Positions 54,428 through 62,579 of a stretch of DNA of 64,000 bases are shown piece by piece. The notes beneath the pieces are model-generated. The model was not told the origin of the DNA. It ran no database searches and saw only the letters and a program-made list of their open reading frames with translations. The translations under genes and the position numbers were made by a program. Origin of the DNA: Candidatus Obscuribacterales bacterium (GTDB taxonomy: Bacteria; Cyanobacteriota; Vampirovibrionia; Obscuribacterales; Obscuribacteraceae); NCBI GenBank assembly GCA_031292355.1, contig JARLHI010000075.1:248001-312000 (forward strand), given 5' to 3'. Each line of letters opens with the position of its first letter. Within the stretch, counting starts at the first letter, position 1.

Positions 54428-55384
54428 CTAATGGCCGCCAGATTTCACGTGCTGAAGATAAGTCTGTAGCTCTTGATCATGGTGAGTCATTTGCAGGAGA
54501 GTGCAATAGTTTTTCATTATCTGAACAGTCGTTGGGTGACGCATACCTAGTGTTGCTTCGTCGATGTCCAGAGCACGCTTGATGTAAGGTAAACCTTGCT
54601 CAAATTTTTGCTGGTGAGTGTACACGGCTCCGAGATTCATCAGCGCCGCAGCTGTCTCCGGTCGTCTGGCTCCGACAGTCGTTTCGAACAGCGATACAGC
54701 TTGCTTTCGCATAGCTTCAGCCCTGTCAAACTCGCCACTTTTCAAATAGAGACCACCCAAATTGTCCATGATCGTCGGCTTCAAAGTTGGGTCTGAAACT
54801 CTGCCTGCTTGGTCCACGTACTGCAAAGCCCTTGTGTATGACGCTTGCGCCTGCGTGTCTTTTTTCAAATTGACTTCGAGCAAACCTTTGTTGTTATAGG
54901 CTTTTGCGAGATCTATCCTCGACGTGGTCGGCTGAGATTCGAAGATCGCAAGAGCCTTGGCATTGTAAGTCTCTGCAGTCTCCATACTTCCTCTTTCCTG
55001 GCATAATCTGGACATATTGTCGTAAGCGATACCCAGTAGATTTTTATTGTTGGTGCCTTCCAAAAGACGAATGGATTTCTCGTACAGTCCTTGAGATTCT
55101 TGCAAACGTCCCATTGCCATATAGAGCCCGCCTAGTGCTTCATTCGCTCTCGCTTGCACGTCGACTGGTCCGCCTTCAGACATTGCGATCGCACTTTTAA
55201 AACTCTGCTCCGCTTCTCCAAAGTGACTTAATTGGCGCTGCTGCTGCCCCATTGTCAGGGTGGCGGAAATTTTTGCCTGGTCTACCACAGCAGAAGCTGA
55301 CAGAGATGACAACAAGAACGAACCACATACTAATATGGTTGCGGTGATATTGATTTTGAGAAACCCTACTTTTTGCACTGCCAA
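54428..55384 (-). CDS. Exported kinesin-light-chain-type TPR protein (318 aa)
   Basis: TTG start with AGGATGG upstream. The signal peptide ends near SASAVV (about residue 33). About six 42-residue TPR units of the TPR_12 type follow, recognisable by AxxYNNKGLLEVNL, MDNLGGLYLKSGEFDRAEAM and RPETAAALMNLGAVYTHQQKFEQG. Such repeats are enlarged in this lineage. No partner gene. Confidence 0.85.
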   Translation of the reverse strand: MAVQKVGFLKINITATILVCGSFLLSSLSASAVVDQAKISATLTMGQQQRQLSHFGEAEQSFKSAIAMSEGGPVDVQARANEALGGLYMAMGRLQESQGLYEKSIRLLEGTNNKNLLGIAYDNMSRLCQERGSMETAETYNAKALAIFESQPTTSRIDLAKAYNNKGLLEVNLKKDTQAQASYTRALQYVDQAGRVSDPTLKPTIMDNLGGLYLKSGEFDRAEAMRKQAVSLFETTVGARRPETAAALMNLGAVYTHQQKFEQGLPYIKRALDIDEATLGMRHPTTVQIMKNYCTLLQMTHHDQELQTYLQHVKSGGH

Positions 55385-55618
55385 TCCATCCTGAGTAATG
55401 AGTGTGCAATCTTAGCAGATCATTGGTCCTCCACAGCCTTGGATAGCGCCAATCGACTTCTTATAGCTCTCGTGCCGTTGGTAGGCAGATAGTCTGCATG
55501 TAGCCGATCGAATGCGACCTATCAATCTAGGCGTAAAACGTCGTTCCTATGTGTTACTCGAGACGCTGGTAAAATAAAGATTAAGAGTTTACTTTCCTTT
55601 GCGGCACGGGGAGTTGAT

Positions 55619-56575
55619 ATGCAAACACACATCAAATGTGCATTATCAAACCTTGTGGTCTTGGCGATATATACAACCTGCGTTCATGCGGCGAGCACAT
55701 CGAATGAGACTGTCATCAAGCTCAATAACGAGGGTGTCAAAAAAATAAATTCAGGCGATTTGAAAGGTGCAGTCAGTGACTTCAACGAGGCCTTGAAGAT
55801 ACAACCGGACTACGATCTTGCCTACCAAAATAAATTCATCGTATACCGCAAACTGAAAGATTACACGTCTACGATCGCTGATTTTGAAAAGTTGCAAAAG
55901 AATTCCTCCTTCGCTTCGTATCCAGTGAATCTTGAATGGATAGGCGAGGCATACGCAGATCAGGGAGTACGTCGTCAAAAATCTGGAGACATATCTGGCG
56001 CGCTCGAGAGCTTCGAAAAAGCAAGCTTATATTCTCCTGACTCATCAGAGTATCTGCACTTTCGTGGAGTAGCCCGGCAAACAGCTGGCGACATCAAACG
56101 CGGGCGCGAAGATCTTGAATTGGAAAAAGCAATTTCGCTGAATAAAAAAGGTGTCACTAAAATGAATTCTGGTGATCTCGAAGGCGCAATAATCGACTTC
56201 GGCCAAGCGTTAGAGATAAAGCCGGACTACGCAGCTGCATACCGCAACAAGTTCCTCGCCTATCATAAGATGAAAGCTTACGCGACTATGATTGATAGCT
56301 TTGAAACGCTCAGCAAAAACTCCAAGTTCAAACCCGACTATATTTACCTGCCCTTTCTGGGCGATGCTTACGCCGACCAGGGGCTGAGTCGTCAAAAATC
56401 AGGCGATATGGCCGGTGCGCTCAAAAGTTTCGAAAAAGCCAATTTATACTCTCCTGGAATGGCTGAGTACCTACATTATCGCGGCATAGCAAAACGAGCG
56501 ACTGGCGATACCAGGGGAGCAAAAGAAGATTTCGAAGCAGAAAAACAATCATTCAGCCTCAAGTCACGAGATTAA
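55619..56575 (+). CDS. Exported TPR protein, two-unit version (318 aa)
   Basis: The signal peptide (about 1-24) ends VHAAS. The protein consists of two homologous halves of about 145 residues, each beginning LNNEGVKKINSGDL or LNKKGVTKMNSGDL and ending YLHxRGxAxxxxGD. Each half holds a few TPR helices, with the phrase ALKIQPDY / ALEIKPDY. It lies 19 bases before a one-unit paralogue. It is probably a periplasmic binding scaffold. Confidence 0.85.
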   Translation: MQTHIKCALSNLVVLAIYTTCVHAASTSNETVIKLNNEGVKKINSGDLKGAVSDFNEALKIQPDYDLAYQNKFIVYRKLKDYTSTIADFEKLQKNSSFASYPVNLEWIGEAYADQGVRRQKSGDISGALESFEKASLYSPDSSEYLHFRGVARQTAGDIKRGREDLELEKAISLNKKGVTKMNSGDLEGAIIDFGQALEIKPDYAAAYRNKFLAYHKMKAYATMIDSFETLSKNSKFKPDYIYLPFLGDAYADQGLSRQKSGDMAGALKSFEKANLYSPGMAEYLHYRGIAKRATGDTRGAKEDFEAEKQSFSLKSRD

Positions 56576-56594
56576 AAGGTCCATTTCGGAGATA

Positions 56595-57194
56595 ATGAGG
56601 AATTATGTCGTTGATATACGGCACTTTCTTCAGACACTGAGAATCAATTTGCAATTTAAAATCACACACGCGTTGTCAAATTTAATGGCTTTCGCTATAT
56701 GCACCACATGTGTGCATGCAGAGACAGCACCATCCGAAGAAGTCGTTGCGCTAAATAACTCCGGAGTCAAAAAAATGAATTCTGGCAATTTAAAGGGCGC
56801 CGTAAGGGACTTCAATGAGGCACTAAAGATTCAGCCTGACTATTCGGTAGGCTACCGCAATAAATTTATTACTTACTACAAAATGAAGAACTACAAGGCT
56901 ATGATCGATGACTTTGAAGCACTTCAAGAGACGTCCTATTTCGAGCCTAATTCAGTGTATCTATCACAGATAGGCGATGCCTATGTCCACCAGGGCTTGA
57001 CCCGTCAGAAGGCTGGCGACCTGCCTGGTGCACTCGAAAACTTTGATAAAGCAAATATGTATGCTCCAGGAACAGCGGAATTCCTGCATTATCGTGGAGT
57101 AGCAAAAAAAGCGGTTGGCGACATTCAAGGGGCGAATGAAGATTTCGAGATGGAAAAACAATCTGAAAGCATAAAATCTCGCGTTCGAAGATAG
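56595..57194 (+). CDS. Exported TPR protein, one-unit paralogue (199 aa)
   Basis: Similar to each half of the preceding gene (ALNNSGVKKMNSGNLKGAVRDFN, KIQPDYSVGYRNKFITYYKMK, AGDLPGALENFDKANMYAPG). The N-terminal segment of about 15 residues before the signal helix may be an artefact: the ribosome site GGAG sits only three bases from this ATG. The signal peptide ends CVHAE. It is co-transcribed with the two-unit paralogue. Confidence 0.8.
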   Translation: MRNYVVDIRHFLQTLRINLQFKITHALSNLMAFAICTTCVHAETAPSEEVVALNNSGVKKMNSGNLKGAVRDFNEALKIQPDYSVGYRNKFITYYKMKNYKAMIDDFEALQETSYFEPNSVYLSQIGDAYVHQGLTRQKAGDLPGALENFDKANMYAPGTAEFLHYRGVAKKAVGDIQGANEDFEMEKQSESIKSRVRR

Positions 57195-57233
57195 TTCCGA
57201 AGGATTATGAGCAAGGAAGCGATGTTCATTTGA

Positions 57234-57626
57234 TTACAGCTTTGCTATTGATTGAAATTTTTTGACTGCACGACTCACATAGTGATTGGGTGCACGAGTT
57301 TGTACCATGCCAATTGTGTAAATTGCATGATCTAAATACGTACCATCTTCAAAGCGACTGGGCTTAGCAAAATCTGCTAGGAGAAAAATTCCTGATATTA
57401 AGAGCGCCACAATGGTGGTGCTTGAACTTTTCCCACTTCTCATGACTGCAAGCACCAATAACATGCAAACTAAACCGTATACGCAACTTGAGAGCACACA
57501 CCAGCTATCGCCATACGGATCGAAAGGTGACGAAGAACCAACCATCGACGATGATTGCAACGATAACTGAAACAAACGCGCCGCAAAGCCAATACAAAAT
57601 GAGCCTATGATGACCAACAAGTTCAT
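57234..57626 (-). CDS. Small membrane protein (130 aa)
   Basis: Not recognised. Three hydrophobic helices (about 1-22, 46-62, 71-88) separated by polar loops, then a C-terminal soluble tail of 40 residues. The ribosome site is weak. It is convergent with the TPR pair. Confidence 0.55.
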   Translation of the reverse strand: MNLLVIIGSFCIGFAARLFQLSLQSSSMVGSSSPFDPYGDSWCVLSSCVYGLVCMLLVLAVMRSGKSSSTTIVALLISGIFLLADFAKPSRFEDGTYLDHAIYTIGMVQTRAPNHYVSRAVKKFQSIAKL

Positions 57627-57903
57627 AAATTCGAGTTCTCAAAGAGTTACGCTGTAGAAGACCGGGAGCAATCTCCGTTGCTTCTACGATAAAGTGGTTT
57701 CGCATTTGGTGGAGGTCAGCCCAATCAGTTTGCAAAGTGTTGGGAAGGGGGCCGGTCCTTCGCCATGCCGCCCGAAATTTGAGCAAAACGGAATAGGAGC
57801 CAATTTGCCTGACACCGCATTTGATATCATCAAATGCTTCTGATGATGCAATGAGATTGAATAATGGTAAGACACTATTTTGGCTCGGTCTAAAATCAAA
57901 TCG

Positions 57904-58467
57904 CTAATCGCTCTTGCCCAACGCATTGACGCGAACCTGATTGAGCTCACTCACCAACACTGTTGGCTCGACATCGAGAAGTTTCAGAAAATAAATACCG
58001 AATTTGTTGTCTTTTCGAAGATTGTCGCTGATATTTTCACCAATTATCGGTGCCTGAATAGAATCGAGTTTTCCTTTGGCATCGTAAACCAATTCAAAAG
58101 GACCTACGCTATCCCATCGCGACTCAAATACGCCTTTCAAGCTCATCGCGTAGCTGAGACCGGTCGAATACATCGTCACGTGAGGGACATTTCGGCGTTT
58201 GCCGAGAATCATTAAGACTGCCCCTGCAACTCCCATAACGATCGCAAGAACACCAGCGAAGAGCAATTTGTCGGCCCCATAAGGCGAGACTGTCCCGTGC
58301 CCCTGCGCAGATACGCCGGACCAGATCATAAAAGAACCCACAATAACCAATCCTGACGTCACCACTAAGTCCCTGGAGCCGAACTTTTTCGGTCCATATG
58401 TGATTTCGCCATCGTCCTTTACGGCAGATATCAATTCAGTAACCCCTGGTAAATTTCGAACATACAT
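57904..58467 (-). CDS. Two-span membrane protein (187 aa)
   Basis: The ATG at 58467 is preferred because the longer frame to 58551 encodes an unusual Arg/Cys-rich leader overlapping the promoter region of the divergent gene. Two membrane helices (about 34-52 and 65-88) are followed by a cytoplasmic beta-rich domain (VTMYSTGLSYAM, WDSVGPFELVYDAKGKL). Function unknown; the cytoplasmic part resembles PH-like membrane-domain proteins, which is speculative. Confidence 0.6.
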   Translation of the reverse strand: MYVRNLPGVTELISAVKDDGEITYGPKKFGSRDLVVTSGLVIVGSFMIWSGVSAQGHGTVSPYGADKLLFAGVLAIVMGVAGAVLMILGKRRNVPHVTMYSTGLSYAMSLKGVFESRWDSVGPFELVYDAKGKLDSIQAPIIGENISDNLRKDNKFGIYFLKLLDVEPTVLVSELNQVRVNALGKSD

Positions 58468-58623
58468 CAAAACTATAGCGACTATTCTACGCTCATACCT
58501 CCTAATCCGACAAACTGTTAAGAGCGCCGAGCAATGCTCAACGATTGACACACGATTGCCTTGATATACTATGCCGCACGGGTTTTCAGCCCCTCAGTAG
58601 GACAGATTCCGGGAAACAACGAA

Positions 58624-59751
58624 ATGAAACGCACTCTAATTCATTCATTCGTTTGCGCAATTTTTTGCGCGACGAGTCTCACATCATTCGCGCGAACGGC
58701 GTTCGCTAACGACACTCCAGCAGAGGCGCACTACCACCAGGGCATGAAAGAAAATGAGTCAGGACAATTCGCGAGTGCCGTCGCCGATTATGACCAGGCA
58801 ATAAAGTTAGATCCCCAGTACTGGAAAGCGTACGGCAATAGAAGCGCCGCTCGCTATAACAACGGCGATTACAAAGGCGCACTATCTGATCTCAAAATTG
58901 CAATTCCACATCTGCCACCAAATAAGGCTCTCAATGACCTTCAGGCTATGTGCGAAAAGGCACTCGCCAGCAATAGTACACCGTCAGCGGACATGACGGC
59001 ACGTCGCGAAATGGTCAGACAGCTAATGATCAATGCTCAGTTTGGAGGGGACCTCACTAACCCCGGATTTCAAATTATCATGGCCGCTCGCAGAAAAGCC
59101 GGGCTGGACCCAATGACAGGTATGCCAGTGGGCGGTGGCGTCTCTGTACCGACGCACTCGTTCTCCTCTATGGATGCCACCAATACTAACGCCGTCACCG
59201 CCAGACTAGAGGCAATGTCCAAAGGAGTTCACAGTGCGTCTCCAGCTGTTTCAACTGCTCCGGCCCAGTCCTCGAGAGTCGAATCGGCGCCTTCTGGAAA
59301 TGCCGTTCAAGATAGGCTCGCTCTGCAAGTCGCGAACTTAAAGCCAATGAGCATAGATACTGCATCTGCTGTACCATCCATGGATTCTCCGGCACTCTCT
59401 TCGCCTCTGGCTTCCAGCACAACAAACAGTCCTGATTCCAGCACCAGCGGTCTTTCGTCTGTAAATTACGCCCGCGATCCCAAGACCAACATGACGGCGC
59501 AAGATTATTTCGATCGCGCATGTGGAAAGGGAAAAGCGATGGATTTACAGGGCGCGCTCAAAGATTATGACGAGGCGATTAAGCTCAATCCCAGTCATGG
59601 TCCAGCGTATGCAAACCGCGGTTCAGCTCGCTTCAATTCAGGTAACCCCAAAGGAGCCCTCGAGGATTTCAATAAAGCTGTGCAATTGCTACCAGACAAC
59701 GTTGGCCTAAGAGAGCTGCGCGACCGCGTGGCCAAATCTGTCGGTCAATAA
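58624..59751 (+). CDS. Exported protein with TPR units at both ends (375 aa)
   Basis: The ATG at 58624, after GGGAAA, gives a signal peptide ending RTAFAND. The longer frame to 58561 is not needed. One TPR-pair (about 33-105) is followed by a Ser/Thr/Pro-rich low-complexity middle (about 120-285) and another TPR pair (about 290-365) with ALKDYDEAIKLNPSHGPAYANRGSARF. The disordered middle may let the two ends bind separate partners. A terminator lies 170 bases downstream. Confidence 0.85.
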   Translation: MKRTLIHSFVCAIFCATSLTSFARTAFANDTPAEAHYHQGMKENESGQFASAVADYDQAIKLDPQYWKAYGNRSAARYNNGDYKGALSDLKIAIPHLPPNKALNDLQAMCEKALASNSTPSADMTARREMVRQLMINAQFGGDLTNPGFQIIMAARRKAGLDPMTGMPVGGGVSVPTHSFSSMDATNTNAVTARLEAMSKGVHSASPAVSTAPAQSSRVESAPSGNAVQDRLALQVANLKPMSIDTASAVPSMDSPALSSPLASSTTNSPDSSTSGLSSVNYARDPKTNMTAQDYFDRACGKGKAMDLQGALKDYDEAIKLNPSHGPAYANRGSARFNSGNPKGALEDFNKAVQLLPDNVGLRELRDRVAKSVGQ

Positions 59752-59949
59752 AAAGCATCTCGGAAAAATATTTTGAGAGATATACCTCTTTCGATGGATG
59801 TTCAACTCCAAGCAGGCGCTTTATAGTGAATACATCAGGCAAATGCGCCAGTGAAACTAAAATAAACGCATCAGTGATTTAAACTCTAGTAGCTGAATCC
59901 GACGTGCAAAAACTATAAAAAGCGGAGCACCGACAGGTGCTCTTTTTTT
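59752..59949 (+). other. Long 3' region ending in a strong terminator
   Basis: A 170-base stretch without an open frame runs from the TPR gene stop to a terminator. It may be a long 3' untranslated region or hold a small RNA with its own promoter. No conserved RNA family was recognised. Confidence 0.35.
59923..59949 (+). terminator. Strong Rho-independent terminator
   Basis: GAGCACC / GGTGCTC with a GACA loop is followed by seven T. Confidence 0.92.
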
Positions 59950-60200
59950 CTGTCGAAGTAGAACTCAGCCTCGCCATGATGCGTATTGAATCCCGATTGC
60001 TGAGCCCCGCCCATTGTTTCGTGTATGCTGGATAAAGCAGGTTCTCGGAGCTAGCTGATTTACCTTGAACACGTCACTACCGCTCAATTTATGCCCAAAA
60101 CCTCAAACGCTAAGGTTGAATCTTTGGCGACCACATTATCGCCGAACACTGCGAACTACCAATTTTCCTCAACCTCCTTACAGTAACAACCGAGACAGGT

Positions 60201-60650
60201 TTGACTTTGCCACAATCTCTAAAATGCCTCAATCAGACATTGGGCATTGGATGTCCCCATTTGAGCAAAACATTTGTCACTGTTCTTGAACGTGAAAATG
60301 CGACGAACATTTTGTTCCCCGATGCCTTGATCGAAGCGAGTAAAGAAACCAAAATCGACTTTGTTGCAAATTTGATGACTGCACTGGCGGTGTCAACCAC
60401 AACGACGAATGAACTTCTTTCAATTCTTAATGCGCAGGCAAACATAGCGAATTCACGGCAGGAAAATAAATGCATCAGACTCAGCAAAAATTACTGGCGC
60501 AGGTGGGCACCTCACGTTCTATTCTTCATGATGTTTGCACTGCCAATGATAATATTTCCAACGCTCGGTCCAGCGTTTCAGACGGTCGCATTAGCTTCTC
60601 GTCCTTACTACTCACGAACTGAGTTGATCGACACCGCGATACATCTTTGA
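60201..60650 (+). CDS. Uncertain hypothetical protein (149 aa)
   Basis: An open frame with plausible protein composition: a helical soluble N-terminal part and a C-terminal hydrophobic helix (about 106-130, VLFFMMFALPMIIFPTLG). It would start with TTG and lacks a clear ribosome site, so it may be a fragment or spurious. It lies in an otherwise gene-free stretch between a terminator and lepB. Confidence 0.35.
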   Translation: MTLPQSLKCLNQTLGIGCPHLSKTFVTVLERENATNILFPDALIEASKETKIDFVANLMTALAVSTTTTNELLSILNAQANIANSRQENKCIRLSKNYWRRWAPHVLFFMMFALPMIIFPTLGPAFQTVALASRPYYSRTELIDTAIHL

Positions 60651-60806
60651 TCAAACCCGCTTTCTGGATCTCGTCACTTTTGGCGATTTGCGTCATCCGA
60701 CCGATTCGCATCTTGTGTAAGCCCTATCGATAAGGGACAATAACAACCAGGCATTCTTCCGCCCGTAAACAGGGTCACTTTTTGCAATAGTCCTGGAGCC
60801 TTCGCG

Positions 60807-61511
60807 ATGCAGTCCAACGAAAACAATATTGAAAAGGCACCACAGGACAAGCCCCCAAAAGGGAATTTTAAAGACGAAGTCTCTGAATTTCTCAAGTCCT
60901 GGCTGCCCATAATGCTCTGGTTCTTCTTTTTGCGAGGCACCGTTGCTGAAGCGCGATATATTCCATCGTCGTCAATGGAGCCAAGTCTTCAAATCGAAGA
61001 TCGAATTCTTGTCGAAAAATTATCTTTCAAGTTTCTTGGACGTTCAATTCAACGCGGTGACATTCTTGTCTTTTATCCACCTGAAATTGAAACCGGAATT
61101 GCCGATCCTACATTTCCTCTAATTCGCCTCATTCCCTTCATACCGGAGCAGCCGCCAGCGTTTATAAAGCGCGTGGTAGGCGTGCCTGGCGACAGAATCG
61201 AAGTAAAAAAGGACATCGGCATTTTTGTTAATGGGCTCAAAGTTGTCGAGGCCAAAGATATACAGAGTCCAAGTTACGATCTGACAGAACTCGGCGATAT
61301 TCAAGGTCAGTCAATGAAAGGGCAATTTATTGCTCCATTTAGTGGCGAACGCGGTGCCATCATCGTTCCTCCCAATCAACTTTTTATGATGGGAGACAAT
61401 CACAACAACAGCTCAGACAGCCATGTCTGGGGATTTCTAGATGACAAACGAGTGGTCGGTCGAGTGTTTTTTCGATTACCAGTTGGTCAGTGGCTTAAAC
61501 ACTCTGCCTGA
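60807..61511 (+). CDS. lepB: Signal peptidase I
   Basis: Membrane serine protease that removes signal peptides from the many exported proteins encoded here. One membrane segment (about 31-43), catalytic Ser56 in YIPSSSMEPS, catalytic Lys121 in FIKRVVGVPGD, and the C-terminal box MMGDNHNNSSDSHVWGFL. It has one membrane span, unlike E. coli LepB with two, and matches the cyanobacterial/Bacillus type. The ATG is accepted although the ribosome site is weak. The next gene starts 35 bases downstream. Confidence 0.95.
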   Translation: MQSNENNIEKAPQDKPPKGNFKDEVSEFLKSWLPIMLWFFFLRGTVAEARYIPSSSMEPSLQIEDRILVEKLSFKFLGRSIQRGDILVFYPPEIETGIADPTFPLIRLIPFIPEQPPAFIKRVVGVPGDRIEVKKDIGIFVNGLKVVEAKDIQSPSYDLTELGDIQGQSMKGQFIAPFSGERGAIIVPPNQLFMMGDNHNNSSDSHVWGFLDDKRVVGRVFFRLPVGQWLKHSA

Positions 61512-61546
61512 TCACAGATAGATGACTAATATTACGGGAGTTCCGC

Positions 61547-62476
61547 GTGCCTAAAAATTTCATTGTCTTGATTGCTGCAGCGACCTCTCTTAATTTAGTC
61601 TCTGCAACCTTTTCGAACGCCAGTTCAGAAAAGAAATCGCCAAAGAATATCGAAATTTCAGGCGAAGACCTCTCTATTGAGATGCTCGATCCGGTAAAAG
61701 CACAATCACCTGAATTGCAGAACAAACTCCAGATATTACGAACAACTGCAGACAAATACAAAGCAGCTATGGCCGGACGCGCGGCGATATTGTCTAAAGC
61801 TGATGAACCTGCTATGCCTGCAGAATTGAAAGAGAATGAAGCAGAGAAAACAACGCCAAGAGAAGTTGCAAAACGATCAAAACAAAATACAGAAACATGC
61901 AGTTTCCCAACAGAATGGGAAGGTAGATGGGCTGGACCTGCGCTTCTCGAACAGATGGTCTTCAGCAGAGCAATACAAAAAAGTCAACCGCAGGCGGTGG
62001 CATCTGCTTCTGGCAATATGCATTCGGGTCGAGTCGGTTTCTGCGAATTAGTTTTTGAAGCAAATGCGGATAGAGCAAAACTTCAAAAGTTCCCGCAAGT
62101 AATTTTTCGAATTGGACCAATCGAAGCGCCTTTTGTACCTGGAGCAAGAGTCGGAGCATCGAGTTTTATTGGTACCGGGCCTGCCAGAAACACGATTCTG
62201 AGCGATGGCGGCATCAAGAACTCAGAACAATTGTTTTATCGGCTCAATCAACTGAAACCAGGAATAATCGAGCAGGATTCAGGCGAGCGGGCGATCACTA
62301 TTCGAAAAGTAAGACAAATTAGTGCCGACTTGCGAGAAAACGTAGTCTATTACGCCCTCGTTGGACCAGACCAGATGTACATTTACATCGTTCAGGTCGA
62401 TTATTTGAGCAATGGCGATTTCAAGTCTAAGCTCTTGATACACGGCATTCTCAAACGCAAGCACGATACAGCCTGA
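61547..62476 (+). CDS. Exported hypothetical protein downstream of lepB (309 aa)
   Basis: The GTG start follows GGGAG with seven-base spacing. Signal peptide residues 1-26 (ending SNASSEK). A charged helical stretch (about 50-120) leads to a beta-rich domain of about 180 residues (TEWEGRWAGPALLEQMVF, RVGFCELVFEANADRAKLQKF, ERAITIRKVRQISADLRENVVYYAL). Family not recognised. Two Cys residues (about 117 and 168) may pair. It is probably co-transcribed with lepB. Confidence 0.75.
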   Translation: MPKNFIVLIAAATSLNLVSATFSNASSEKKSPKNIEISGEDLSIEMLDPVKAQSPELQNKLQILRTTADKYKAAMAGRAAILSKADEPAMPAELKENEAEKTTPREVAKRSKQNTETCSFPTEWEGRWAGPALLEQMVFSRAIQKSQPQAVASASGNMHSGRVGFCELVFEANADRAKLQKFPQVIFRIGPIEAPFVPGARVGASSFIGTGPARNTILSDGGIKNSEQLFYRLNQLKPGIIEQDSGERAITIRKVRQISADLRENVVYYALVGPDQMYIYIVQVDYLSNGDFKSKLLIHGILKRKHDTA

Positions 62477-62579
62477 AGGGCAATGTTTAACTCTTCGTCT
62501 ACAGAGGAAAAATGCTATAGATGGCCAACCATCTTCGTCGCTTCGACCTCATTAAATAGTCAAAAAATGTGAGCAATTC

